This document shows positions 1-7,766 of a DNA stretch of 64,000 bases, one piece after another (position 1 is the stretch's first letter; each line of letters opens with the position of its first letter). The stretch covers positions 340,603 through 404,602 of the forward strand of contig NZ_JACHJQ010000011.1 in NCBI RefSeq assembly GCF_014203735.1, in the 5' to 3' direction. The stretch is from Actinophytocola algeriensis (GTDB taxonomy: Bacteria > Actinomycetota > Actinomycetes > Mycobacteriales > Pseudonocardiaceae). A model generated the notes under the pieces. That model was not told where the DNA came from, ran no database searches, and saw only the letters and a program-made list of their open reading frames with translations. The translations under genes were made by a program, and so were the position numbers.

Positions 1-153
1 GGCCGCCCCGAGCACGAGCCGCACGAAGGTCATCTGGACCGGCGTGAAACTGGCGAGCCCCATCTTGATCCAGAGAAAACTGGACCCCCAGAACAACGCC
101 AACAGCCCCATGCGAACGAGCGTCGCACCACCACCACGGATCACGAGACCCAC
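1..153 (-). CDS. EamA/DMT-family transporter, N-terminal fragment cut by the window edge
   Basis: The reverse strand encodes the first ~51 residues of an integral membrane protein; the rest lies left of the window. A first membrane helix is followed by FWGSSFLWIKMGL and then TPVQMTFVRLVLGA, the opening signature of the EamA drug/metabolite exporter superfamily. GTG at 153 is the longest start; GTG at 144 or ATG at 111 are possible. The substrate cannot be told. Family identity is confident because of the first-helix signature, although only a small part is present. Confidence 0.7.
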   Translation of the reverse strand, partial: MGLVIRGGGATLVRMGLLALFWGSSFLWIKMGLASFTPVQMTFVRLVLGAA

Positions 154-520
154 GGTGCACTCGGCGGCCCGGTAGGACAAGCAAATAGAAGCACACTGAC
201 GCGTTAGCAAAACTGAAAGATCAGAAGAGGTCCCCGGCGATCCCCGAAGCAGCCGGAGCCGGCCCAACCACGCACCCGACCTGCACAAACTCCGCGAACC
301 AGCCGGAACGCAACCCCCACCCTGTCCCGTGGGCGTCCCGCCTTGCCAGTCTACCAGTTGACGGCGGCAGAATCCAGCGCGCGAGCCGAACTGTGGACAA
401 CTCACCCTGCTGTGGACAACTGCCCTCGCGGCGACCGTCGTTGTCGGTGCGCGCCGCTACGCTGGTGATCGGGGGCTGGCGGCCGCCCCAAGCACAACAA
501 CAGGACCAGGACCGGACGGC
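154..520. other. Intergenic region with two DnaA-box-like 9-mers
   Basis: This is 367 bases between the transporter start and the 3' end of the first kinase gene. I see no coding potential. It is less GC-rich around 180-230. Two identical TGTGGACAA 9-mers in the same orientation lie at 392-400 and 411-419; their complement TTGTCCACA matches the GC-adapted actinobacterial DnaA box. The transporter promoter must lie here, but I cannot place it. Confidence 0.5.
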
Positions 521-2107
521 TCAGCCGTCGTCCTCGTCGTCCTCGTCGGACGCGTTGCCCAGCTTCTTGTAGGAGTCGATCAGCAGCTCGTCGTCCTGTT
601 CGACAAGCGTCAGCCGGTACTCCTCAGTGGACGTCCGGTCCCGCTTCGTCACGAACTCGAGCGTCGCGTCGACGACGGCGCCCGACGCGGTCGTCGACAC
701 CACGTCCACCGACTCCACGGTTTTCCAGAACCGCTTGTACGCCCGCACACCGCCGGACTTCTCCTGCGCGTTCGCCGTCATCATCGCCCACGCCGCGTCC
801 ACGTCGTCCGGGAGCCGGTCGTAGTAGTCCCGGACCGCCGCCTCGTAGTCCTCCGGCGTCGGCTCCTCGGAGGTGGCCGACGTGGCAGAGGTCGCCGACG
901 TGGCAGAGGTGGCCGACGGTGATGGCGCCGCGCCGTTGTCGTCGTTGGTGTTCGCCAGCAGGCTCGCCACCAGGATCCCCACCAGCGCCGCCGCGATGAT
1001 CGCCAGCACCGTCAGCACGATCGACCGCACCCGCGAGGCACCCGGGGCCGCCGCGGGCCGCTGCTGCGGCGGGGGCGGCGTCTGCTCCCGCATGATCGGG
1101 CCGCTCGGCACCGGCTCCGCGAACGGGTGCACGTCCAGCCGCGTGCCCTCGTGCGGGGGCGCTGCCACCGGCGGAGGCGGCGCGGACCACCTCGGCGGGG
1201 TGGGCGGCGGGACGGGCGGACGCGCGGGCAGCCGGTTGCCGGCGATCCGGTCGGTTGGCGCCGCGGCGGCGCTGAGCGTCGGCTGCCTGCCGTCGGCGAC
1301 CGCCAGCAGGCTGTCCCTGGTCACGGTCAGCGACGGCCGCTCGGACGGTTCCACCCGCAGCAGCTGCATCAACAGCGCGGTCAGCGGACCGGCCTGCCTG
1401 GGCGGCGTGATCTTGCCCGCCGCCACCGCGTACAGCAGCGCCAGGGTGTTCTCGCTCAGTCCGAACGGGGAGTGGCCCTCGATCGCCGTGTACAGGGTCG
1501 AACCCAGCGAGAAGACGTCCGCCGCGGGCTTGGGGTCCTCGCCCTTCGCGACCTCGGGGGCCAGGTACGCGGGGGTACCGGCGAGCATCCCGGTCGCGGT
1601 GACCGTCACGTCACCGGTGGCGCGGGAGATGCCGAAGTCGGTGATCTTCACTGTGCCGTCGTCGCCGAGCAGCACGTTCGCCGGCTTGATGTCGCGGTGC
1701 ACGATGCCCGCGGCGTGTGCGGCGACCAGCGCCGACGCCACCTGCGCGCCGATCCGCGCGACCTCGGTGGGTGGCAGGGTGCCCTGTTCGGTCAACACCG
1801 TCGCGAGGCTCTTCGACGGCAGGTACTCCATGATCAGCCACGGGTCGCCGTCGTGTTCCGCGACGTCATACACCGTGATGGCGTTGGGATGCGTCAGTCG
1901 TGCCGCGATCCGCCCTTCCCGCATGCATCTTCGGCGCGCCTCCTCGGCCTGCGCGGCCGAGAGACCGGGCTGCAGCAGCAGCTGCTTGACGGCGACCGTG
2001 CGGTGCAACCGCTCGTCGTGCGCCTGCCACACGATGCCCATCGCGCCGCTGCCGATCTGGCGGCCCAGCTGGTATCGCCCGGCGACGAGCGCACCCTCCG
2101 CCGTCAT
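521..2107 (-). CDS. PknB-like membrane Ser/Thr protein kinase with extracytoplasmic sensor-like domain
   Basis: This 528-residue transmembrane eukaryotic-type kinase phosphorylates Ser/Thr of cytoplasmic targets. The kinase domain spans roughly residues 11-265: glycine loop IGSGAMG (18-24), ATP lysine K41 in VAVKQ, catalytic H137-R138-D139 followed by IKPAN, DFG 157-159 and APE 183-185, so all catalytic residues are present. A Pro-rich juxtamembrane linker (~290-355) leads to one membrane helix (~362-385), a SAT repeat, and a ~100-residue outer domain (~418-520) beginning YEAAVRDYYDRLP, which resembles an NTF2/SnoaL-like fold rather than PASTA repeats. It lies 25 bases downstream of a paralogous kinase gene, probably on the same transcript. 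The signal sensed is unknown. Confidence 0.93.
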   Translation of the reverse strand: MTAEGALVAGRYQLGRQIGSGAMGIVWQAHDERLHRTVAVKQLLLQPGLSAAQAEEARRRCMREGRIAARLTHPNAITVYDVAEHDGDPWLIMEYLPSKSLATVLTEQGTLPPTEVARIGAQVASALVAAHAAGIVHRDIKPANVLLGDDGTVKITDFGISRATGDVTVTATGMLAGTPAYLAPEVAKGEDPKPAADVFSLGSTLYTAIEGHSPFGLSENTLALLYAVAAGKITPPRQAGPLTALLMQLLRVEPSERPSLTVTRDSLLAVADGRQPTLSAAAAPTDRIAGNRLPARPPVPPPTPPRWSAPPPPVAAPPHEGTRLDVHPFAEPVPSGPIMREQTPPPPQQRPAAAPGASRVRSIVLTVLAIIAAALVGILVASLLANTNDDNGAAPSPSATSATSATSATSATSEEPTPEDYEAAVRDYYDRLPDDVDAAWAMMTANAQEKSGGVRAYKRFWKTVESVDVVSTTASGAVVDATLEFVTKRDRTSTEEYRLTLVEQDDELLIDSYKKLGNASDEDDEDDG

Positions 2108-2132
2108 GGAGTGACCCCCCGAAAGTGCACCA

Positions 2133-3401
2133 TCAGCCTTCGGCTCCGACCGTCGTGGTCGTCACCGGCGGCTGTGTGGTCGTGGTGGTCGTCGGCTCCG
2201 GCTCTTCCTCGACCGTCGTCGGCTCGGATGACGTGGTCAGCTCTGACGTCGGTACGACCTCACTCGACTGGGTCTGCTTCGTCTGGCTCGGATCGGTCGT
2301 CGGCGTCTCGTTGTTGTCCCGGCCGGACATCAGGAACGCCACCGCCGCGATCACGGCCACCAGCGCCAGCCCGGCACCCACCACGATCGGCGCGCGGGAC
2401 TTCTTCGGCCGAGGAGGCGGCGGGCCCACCCGCGATGCGCGCACGGCCCGGGTCCGGTCGTCGGTGCCGACCATCTGCGTGGCCGAGTCGCCGTAGTACC
2501 CGTCGTCGTAGTCGTCGTAGTCGTCGATCAGCTCGGTCTGGCGGGTACCCGAGGCCATCGGCAGCGGGACGTCCGGCACCTCACCCATGGCGACCGAATG
2601 CAGCAGGTCCCTGGTCCGCGACGTCGTCGGCCGCTGCTCCGGCTCGGCCGCGAGCATCGCCACCAGCACACCGGTGAGCGGGCCCGCCAGCTGCGGCGGG
2701 TTGATCCGGCCGGCCGCGACCGCGTGGAGCAGCTGCAGCGTGTTCTCCGTCAGCCCGAACGGCGGCTCGCCCTCGACCGCCGCGTACAGCGTCGAACCCA
2801 GCGAGAACACGTCCGACGCGGGCGTCGGGTCGTTGCCGACCGCGGCCTCCGGCGCCAGGTAGGCGGGCGTGCCGGCGATCATGCCGGTCTTGGTGACCGT
2901 CACGTCGTCGCTGGCCCGCGAGATGCCGAAGTCGGTGATCTTCACGGTGCCGTCGTCGCCGAGCAGGATGTTGCCCGGCTTGACGTCCCGGTGCACGATG
3001 CCCGCCGCGTGCGCGGCCGCCAGCGCGGCGGCCGACTGGGCGCCGATCCGCGCCACCTCACGGGCGGGGAGCGGGCCGCGCTCCGACATCACCATCGCGA
3101 GGGACTTCGACGGCAGGTACTCCATGATCAGGCAGGGCGCGCCGTCCTCGTCGACCACGTCGAACACCGAGATCGCGTTCGGGTGGTGCAGGCGGGCGGC
3201 GATGCGACCCTCGCGCATGCACCGCGCGACGGCTTCGGCCTGCTCCTCCGGCGGGAGGCCGGGCTGGAGCAGCAGTCTCTTGACGGCGACGGTGCGGTTC
3301 AGTCTCTCGTCGTGCGCCGTCCACACGACGCCCATGGCACCGGTTCCGATGCGGTGCACCAGGCGGTAACGGCCGGCGACCAGGCGACCTTCATCGGTCA
3401 T
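2133..3401 (-). CDS. PknB-like membrane Ser/Thr protein kinase, paralogue of the adjacent kinase
   Basis: This 422-residue kinase is intact: IGTGAMG loop, K41, H137-R138-D139, DFG 157-159 and APE at 183-185, all at the same residue numbers as in its neighbour, so the pair is a tandem duplication. A Pro-rich linker with an acidic-tyrosine run (DDYDDYDD, ~293-300) leads to one helix (338-359) and a ~60-residue Thr/Pro/Glu-rich outer tail with no folded domain. The neighbour has an outer domain here, so the copies probably differ in signal input. A G-rich ribosome site precedes the ATG. It is transcribed first, 25 bases upstream of the second kinase gene. Confidence 0.93.
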   Translation of the reverse strand: MTDEGRLVAGRYRLVHRIGTGAMGVVWTAHDERLNRTVAVKRLLLQPGLPPEEQAEAVARCMREGRIAARLHHPNAISVFDVVDEDGAPCLIMEYLPSKSLAMVMSERGPLPAREVARIGAQSAAALAAAHAAGIVHRDVKPGNILLGDDGTVKITDFGISRASDDVTVTKTGMIAGTPAYLAPEAAVGNDPTPASDVFSLGSTLYAAVEGEPPFGLTENTLQLLHAVAAGRINPPQLAGPLTGVLVAMLAAEPEQRPTTSRTRDLLHSVAMGEVPDVPLPMASGTRQTELIDDYDDYDDGYYGDSATQMVGTDDRTRAVRASRVGPPPPRPKKSRAPIVVGAGLALVAVIAAVAFLMSGRDNNETPTTDPSQTKQTQSSEVVPTSELTTSSEPTTVEEEPEPTTTTTTQPPVTTTTVGAEG

Positions 3402-3605
3402 CGCGCCGAGTCCCCCCTGCCTGCAGGTGATCGGTGTACATGCCGACTCCGGGATTATTTTGGGAACGGCTGTCTGGCCCCGCGTGCGCCAACCCGCACC
3501 AGGCTAGGCGTTCACTCTGCGCGCACGAACAGGGACCACATCGTGCACACCGGAAACGTGCTTGGTATTGCGGGCTGAATGAGCAGGGGGTCGCAGGCTA
3601 CCGGT

Positions 3606-4442
3606 TCAGTTGCGTTGCGCTGACAGGAGCTGTACCCCGACGATCCGACGGGGGCTTTCCGCGACCGTGAGCAGTTGCTGGATGCGCAGGTGCCCGCCGC
3701 CCAGCAGGCGCATACGCACAGTGGCGAGCACGCCGTCGGCCTGCTGGACCAGCTCGAGCGAGTCGATCGCGACGACCAGCGACCACGACTGGAGGAACTC
3801 GCCAAGGCTGCTGTTCAGCAGTTCCGGGGACAGGAGCTGGAACGCGGCGGCGGGCGCGCCAGGCAGGTTCTCGTAGAACTCGCGCACCAGTGCCAGGTCG
3901 TTCGCCGGGCCGGCCTCGTCGTCGTCCGTGTTCGCGCTGGCGGTCGTGCCGCCGGGCGGCGCGTGCACGGGCGTGACGGGTGCCGAGGGCGGAGGGGTCG
4001 TGCTCGGCGCGGCGGTCGCCGCACTCGCTCCATCGGTGGGCGGGACCTGCCGCGGCGACTCCGCCGGGACGTAGGCCCTCGGCAGTCCCCGGTCGAGCCG
4101 GTCGGGCAGAAGTGCCTGGTCACCGGTGATCTGGACCGCGGGTCTCACCGCGGACTGCGCGTTCTCGCGTCGCTGTTGGTAGATCATCGACGACACGGTG
4201 ACCGCGCCGCACAGCACCACGCCGGCGACACCGATGCTCGCCAGTTTGGCGAACTGGGTGTTCCGTGCGGGCGGTCGCCGGTGCGAGGCCGGGGCGACCA
4301 CCGGGATCGTGTCGGTGATGTCGTCCGGCTCTGCTGGGGAGCTGTCGGTGCAGCGCGCTGGTGACGCCTGTCTGATGAGCAGCTCCGTGACGGTCACCGA
4401 GCCGGCGCGTGCGTGCCGCCGACCGGTCGTCAGTCGGTCCAC
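3606..4442 (-). CDS. Single-pass membrane protein with extracytoplasmic NTF2-like C-terminal domain
   Basis: The protein has 278 residues from GTG at 4442, chosen because GGAGG lies ten bases upstream; an in-frame GTG at 4478 lacks such a site. A cytoplasmic N-terminus with TVTELLIRQ is followed by one helix (LASIGVAGVVLCGAVTVSS), a Pro/Thr-rich linker and a C-terminal domain starting LALVREFYENLP. That opening recalls the outer domain of the kinase at 521-2107 (RDYYDRLP) and of the next upstream protein (QEYFELV). No enzyme motif is visible. It may be a partner or receptor for the kinases; that is inference from domain likeness and proximity. Confidence 0.75.
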   Translation of the reverse strand: MDRLTTGRRHARAGSVTVTELLIRQASPARCTDSSPAEPDDITDTIPVVAPASHRRPPARNTQFAKLASIGVAGVVLCGAVTVSSMIYQQRRENAQSAVRPAVQITGDQALLPDRLDRGLPRAYVPAESPRQVPPTDGASAATAAPSTTPPPSAPVTPVHAPPGGTTASANTDDDEAGPANDLALVREFYENLPGAPAAAFQLLSPELLNSSLGEFLQSWSLVVAIDSLELVQQADGVLATVRMRLLGGGHLRIQQLLTVAESPRRIVGVQLLSAQRN

Positions 4443-4523
4443 TGTGTGATGGCCTCCGTGCGTAGCGTTAGGGGCCACTGGTACTCCGGTCCGCTGTCCT
4501 GGCGCTAGTCAATCGAAGTGGAT

Positions 4524-4570
4524 CACCCGAACGGGGTTGCTTGACGGCGGGATCTTCACTCGAATGGAGT
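4524..4570. promoter_or_regulatory. Two copies of a CACYCGAAYGGRGT box, 33 bp apart
   Basis: Upstream of the gene starting at 4442 are CACCCGAACGGGGT (4524-4537) and CACTCGAATGGAGT (4557-4570). They match at 11 of 14 positions and all differences are transitions. Their starts are 33 bp apart, about three helical turns, as expected for a dimeric or cooperative regulator. A related CCCGAACGGGGTA lies before the mce operon at 22588-22600. The binding protein is unknown to me. Confidence 0.4.
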
Positions 4571-4580
4571 ATGATCTAGG

Positions 4581-5879
4581 TCACTCTGTAGTGGTTTCGC
4601 CGGTGATCTTCGGGTCGCCACCCCAGGTGAAGGTCAGCTGGCGGTGCTCGACGGTCTCCGTGCCGTCCTTGTGGACGACCTTGACCTTGGACGTGGTGAT
4701 GGCCTCGTTGCGGTCGATGGTGATCTCCTGGACCTCGATCCGCTCGACGCCGTCGTAGCGCGCCGCGATGCCGTCCGCGCCCTCGCGGGCCATGCTGCCG
4801 GTGGTCATCGCGTGCGCGGCCGCCGGGTCGGTGGTGACCAGCTCGAAGTACTCCTGGGTGCGGTCGCCCATCTTCGCCGGGTCGGTCGGCGTCACGGCGG
4901 CGAGACCGACGGTCCGCCGCGTCGGTTCGCTGGGCGTGGTCGGCGGCGGGGTGGTCGCGCCCTCGCTCGGCGGCTCGGTCGGCACGACCGACTCCTCACC
5001 GGTGGTGCTGCCGATGACCGTGTCCCGAGGCGGGCTGTCCTGGGACGCCGGCGTGGTCGCGTCCCCCGGACCCGGCCTGTCGCTCGGCCTCGATGGCGTG
5101 GCGGTGGTCTGCGCGTCGGACGTCGTCGCCTCGTGGGGCAGCTCGGCCAGCGTCAGCGGTCCGGTCGGATAAGCAGGCAGCGCGTCGATCAGCGCGCCGT
5201 CGTTGACCGGCCTGCTCATCAGCTCGGTCGTGGCGACGGTCAGGCCCAGTGCCACCGCGGCGGACGTGCTGACGGCGAACCAGGCGGCCTTGCGCCAGCT
5301 CCTCGGCGGCGTGACCGAGGCGGGCACGGTGCCGAGGTCGAACTTGCGCAGGCCGGTCACCGGCGCCTCGGGCAGCGCGTACGCGACGGCGCCGGACTCC
5401 GCGTCGGGCGGCTCGCCCATGCTGTGCCGTGCCCCGCGGCCGATGGGCACGGTGTCGGCCATGTCCGGCTCGGCGTGCCGGGGCGGCGGCGCGGGGACGT
5501 TCCGGCCGACGATGGGCTCCCGCAGGAAGCTCGGCGGGGACTGCGCCGGCCTGGGCGACAGCGGGCCGCGGGGTACGCGGGCCAGGCCCAGCTCGGCGCG
5601 GTGCCGGGGCGCGGGCCACGCGGGTGCGTCGGTCGCCGTCCGGGCCTTCGGCACCTCGGGGTCCGCAGGCCAGCCGGGGCGGCGGGTCAGTACTTCACTG
5701 GTCGGCCACGCGGACGGCGGGCCCGTGTCCGCCGGCCGGAAGGCGGACACGCCGTCGTACCGCGCGTGGGCCGGGGTGGAGTCGGTGGGGCGCACCGTCG
5801 GCGTCCATGCCGCACCCGTCGCGCCCTGACGGTGCCGCCCATGACGTTGGTCCTGGCTGTACCAGCCCCCGCTTGTCAT
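4581..5879 (-). CDS. Large single-pass membrane protein with extracytoplasmic NTF2-like domain
   Basis: The protein has 432 residues from ATG at 5879, preceded by a GGAGGGAGCGGAG stretch; a longer GTG start at 5933 would abut the upstream gene and lacks this site. The ~240-residue N-terminus is Pro/Arg-rich and looks disordered. One helix (AAWFAVSTSAAVALGLTVA) is followed by a long Pro/Thr/Ser linker and a C-terminal ~100-residue domain (GDRTQEYFELVTTDPAAAHA). It shares layout and a TCACACAG upstream element with the neighbour at 3606-4442, so the two are probably paralogues. Function is unknown; a cell-envelope sensing or binding role is inference. Confidence 0.75.
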   Translation of the reverse strand: MTSGGWYSQDQRHGRHRQGATGAAWTPTVRPTDSTPAHARYDGVSAFRPADTGPPSAWPTSEVLTRRPGWPADPEVPKARTATDAPAWPAPRHRAELGLARVPRGPLSPRPAQSPPSFLREPIVGRNVPAPPPRHAEPDMADTVPIGRGARHSMGEPPDAESGAVAYALPEAPVTGLRKFDLGTVPASVTPPRSWRKAAWFAVSTSAAVALGLTVATTELMSRPVNDGALIDALPAYPTGPLTLAELPHEATTSDAQTTATPSRPSDRPGPGDATTPASQDSPPRDTVIGSTTGEESVVPTEPPSEGATTPPPTTPSEPTRRTVGLAAVTPTDPAKMGDRTQEYFELVTTDPAAAHAMTTGSMAREGADGIAARYDGVERIEVQEITIDRNEAITTSKVKVVHKDGTETVEHRQLTFTWGGDPKITGETTTE

Positions 5880-5933
5880 GACTGTGTGACTCCGCTCCCT
5901 CCGGTTCGTGACGCGCTGCGACCGACTGATCAC

Positions 5934-6650
5934 CTAACGGCTGGTGTCGACGAGCTGGAACGCTTCCGCGAGACGGCCCTCATCCAGCCCGAACTGGGCC
6001 GCGGTGGCCGCGTGGTACTGCCGGAGGTCCTGCTCGATGGCCTCGCCCGCGGGACCCGCCTGCGACGAGTGGGAGCGCAGCGCGGCCATCTTCTTGTCGA
6101 ACGCGGCGGTGATGTCGACCGGCTGGTTCCGCAGGTGCAACGGCCCGTCGGCCAGCCACAGCTCACGCACGGACCACGGCTCGAGACCCTCATCGTCGAG
6201 GAGCGACCGGTGCGCGTACGGGTTGCGGGCGTCCGGGTACACGGCCGCGAACGCGGCCTCGCCGACCGCGCGGTGGTCGGGGTGCGAGGTGGGCACGAAG
6301 TCCCAGTTGATCTCCGGCGACCAGGTGAGCACCCGGCCGGGGCGCACGCGGCGGATCACCCGGGAGATGTCGCGGCGCAGCTCGAGCGACGCCGTGACGG
6401 CGCCGTCCGGGTAACCCAGAAAGGTGACGTCCTCGACGCCGACGTGTGCGGCGGCGGCCCGCTGCTCGGCCTCCCGCACCGCTGCCATGCCCGGCGAGCC
6501 GTCACCACTGGCCTCGCCGGACGTGCAGATGCAATAGGAAACCTCGATCCCGGCCGACGTCCACACCGCGACCGTGCCGGCGGCGCCGAAGTCGACGTCG
6601 TCAGGATGTGCGGTGACCACCAGCGCCGACCGAACGTTCGCGGTACTCAC
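5934..6650 (-). CDS. PIG-L/LmbE family N-deacetylase
   Basis: This 238-residue zinc-dependent N-deacetylase family protein has the metal motif AHPDDVDFG near the N-terminus and a second histidine region SHPDHRAVGEA. The family includes MshB (GlcNAc-inositol deacetylase) and Mca (mycothiol S-conjugate amidase); the length is shorter than both, so the substrate is left open. GTG at 6650 is chosen because a TACCCT -10-like hexamer lies seven bases before it, which fits a leaderless message. The next gene downstream starts 55 bases after its stop. Confidence 0.85.
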   Translation of the reverse strand: MSTANVRSALVVTAHPDDVDFGAAGTVAVWTSAGIEVSYCICTSGEASGDGSPGMAAVREAEQRAAAAHVGVEDVTFLGYPDGAVTASLELRRDISRVIRRVRPGRVLTWSPEINWDFVPTSHPDHRAVGEAAFAAVYPDARNPYAHRSLLDDEGLEPWSVRELWLADGPLHLRNQPVDITAAFDKKMAALRSHSSQAGPAGEAIEQDLRQYHAATAAQFGLDEGRLAEAFQLVDTSR

Positions 6651-6746
6651 CCAAGCCAGGGTATGTGGTTGCGGTCGGTGTGAAGGGCTGGGTGCGCATG
6701 TCCCCAACGTGTCACCCCATCGGGTGGCGTGCGCACGCCCCGCAAC

Positions 6747-7055
6747 CTATTCGCCGGTGCGGTACCGCTGCTGCGTCGACTGGAGCGCCTTCACGGCGAC
6801 CCCGCCCGACCCGGCAGCGAGCAGGATCGCCAGCACGTCGGCGAACCCGGTCCCGTTCGTCAGGATCCACGCGAGCAGCGCGCCGGCGGTGGTGACACCG
6901 GCGATCGGCCACCGGCTGCGGACGTACTGGGCGACAGGCGTGCCGCCTGCCCGTTTGGCGGCGGCGGAGGTGAGCATCGCGAGGTATCCGGCGTGTCCGA
7001 GGGCAGCCAGGACCGATGCGATGGCGATGAGGACCGCGATCAGGTTGAGCACCAT
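6747..7055 (-). CDS. Small integral membrane protein of unknown function
   Basis: A 102-residue hydrophobic protein with a first helix (LIAVLIAIASVLAALGHAGYLAML), a polar stretch, then two likely helices (WPIAGVTTAGALLAWIL and FADVLAILLAAGSGGVAV). It has no recognised motif. It lies between the deacetylase and the chorismate mutase gene on the same strand, with a ~60-base gap to the latter. Codon usage matches its neighbours, so it is probably real. Confidence 0.7.
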   Translation of the reverse strand: MVLNLIAVLIAIASVLAALGHAGYLAMLTSAAAKRAGGTPVAQYVRSRWPIAGVTTAGALLAWILTNGTGFADVLAILLAAGSGGVAVKALQSTQQRYRTGE

Positions 7056-7117
7056 GTCACCAGTGTGCCCGCGTCCGGCACCTCCCGGATCGGTGGGAAC
7101 CCTGAGATTCGCAATGG

Positions 7118-7456
7118 TTATCTGCCGAGCGGTCCCCGGCCGAGCGCGAGCAGGGCCATCGCGATCTTGCGACCCTCCGGACCGAGGTCCCGGTAGCGCG
7201 CGAGCACGTCCATCTCCCGGTTCACCACGATGCGGGTGCCACCCGCGGCCATCCTGGTGGCGCCGATCGTCTGCGAGACCTCGGCCCTGCGTTTGACCAG
7301 CCGCAGGATCTCGGTGTCGAGCCAGTCGATCTCCTTGCGCAGCTCGGCGATGTCGTCGACCGGGGTGCCGGCGGTGTCCTCTGTGCCCGCGGCGTCAGTG
7401 GTGCCGGTGGTGTCGTTCGCGGAGGTGGTGGGGGGCATGTCGTGTTCCTCGCTCAT
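7118..7456 (-). CDS. Chorismate mutase, AroQ type (Rv0948c-like)
   Basis: It converts chorismate to prephenate, the branch step to Phe and Tyr. The 112-residue product has a Thr/Asp-rich N-terminal tail and an all-helical AroQ domain: AELRKEIDWLDTEILRLVKR, then RRAEVSQTIGATRM and a C-terminal GPLGR. The helix-1 Arg/Lys pattern and short C-terminus match the intracellular M. tuberculosis enzyme Rv0948c, which needs DAHP synthase for full activity; that dependence is family knowledge. Start ATG 7456 follows AGAGGG. Longer in-frame reading upstream is non-coding leader. It is divergent from the helicase gene, as in mycobacteria, and carries an attenuator-like leader (7483-7595). Confidence 0.92.
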   Translation of the reverse strand: MSEEHDMPPTTSANDTTGTTDAAGTEDTAGTPVDDIAELRKEIDWLDTEILRLVKRRAEVSQTIGATRMAAGGTRIVVNREMDVLARYRDLGPEGRKIAMALLALGRGPLGR

Positions 7457-7482
7457 GTGGCGGAATCCCTCTGGCCCCGAGC

Positions 7483-7514
7483 AAAAAGCCCCGGGTCCGA
7501 GGACTCCGGGGCTT
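7483..7514 (-). terminator. Intrinsic terminator in the chorismate mutase leader (attenuator)
   Basis: On the reverse strand AAGCCCCGG (7514-7506) pairs perfectly with CCGGGGCTT (7494-7486) and is followed by a run of five U (7487-7483, two within the stem). It lies 27 bases upstream of the gene start rather than after a gene, so it can only act as an attenuator. Its 5' arm and loop contain CCGGAGTCC, perfectly complementary to GGACTCCGG in the leader (7558-7550), which would form a competing antiterminator. Confidence 0.8.
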
Positions 7515-7532
7515 CGATGGTCGTTTCGCGCG

Positions 7533-7595
7533 CTAGACAACCACGGGAGCCGGAGTCCGGGTCCCGTAAAAAAACACGAAGTTGTGGTCGCGCAC
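7533..7595 (-). CDS. Leader peptide with Phe-Val-Phe-Phe-Tyr run before chorismate mutase
   Basis: A 20-codon reading frame starts at GTG 7595 and ends at TAG 7533-7535. Codons 6-10 are TTC GTG TTT TTT TAC (F-V-F-F-Y). TTT is very rare in a genome of this GC content, so two in a row is striking. The run abuts a hairpin ACGGGA/TCCCGT (7567-7562 with 7548-7543) that would hide the antiterminator strand. A ribosome stalled for Phe or Tyr would open it. No strong ribosome site is seen. Translation is inferred. Confidence 0.65.
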   Translation of the reverse strand: MRDHNFVFFYGTRTPAPVVV

Positions 7596-7685
7596 GTCAT
7601 CGATTCTGCACTGCCCGCCATGAACCTGTCCACCCGGCCCGTCATGCGCCTCGTTGTCGGTGGGGGCCGGTAACGTGGACGCATC

Positions 7686-7766
7686 ATGAGCGCAGCTTGC
7701 GGAGCGAATCATCAGACACAGGGCGACCGCGAGCGGCTCCCCGGAGCCTGCGAGGGGGAGTCGTGA
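7686..7766 (+). repeat. Mini-ORF linker repeat, copy 1 (before the helicase gene)
   Basis: A 26-codon frame from ATG 7686 to TGA 7764-7766 overlaps the helicase start codon (GTGA). It encodes ...ACGAN...PGACE..., shared with copies at 25411 and 29732. DNA identity is highest in TGCGGAGCGAAT and CGGAGCCTGCGAGG; the latter supplies the GAGG(G) ribosome site of the helicase gene. A TAACGT -10-like hexamer at 7671-7676 lies nine bases before the ATG, so this mini-ORF may be the first, near-leaderless, frame of the transcript. Confidence 0.7.

Noticed and set aside
7442..7762. N-terminal extension of the helicase to 7442
   Set aside because: The extension crosses the divergent chorismate mutase leader and the mini-ORF; GTG 7763 has a strong ribosome site and begins family-like sequence.
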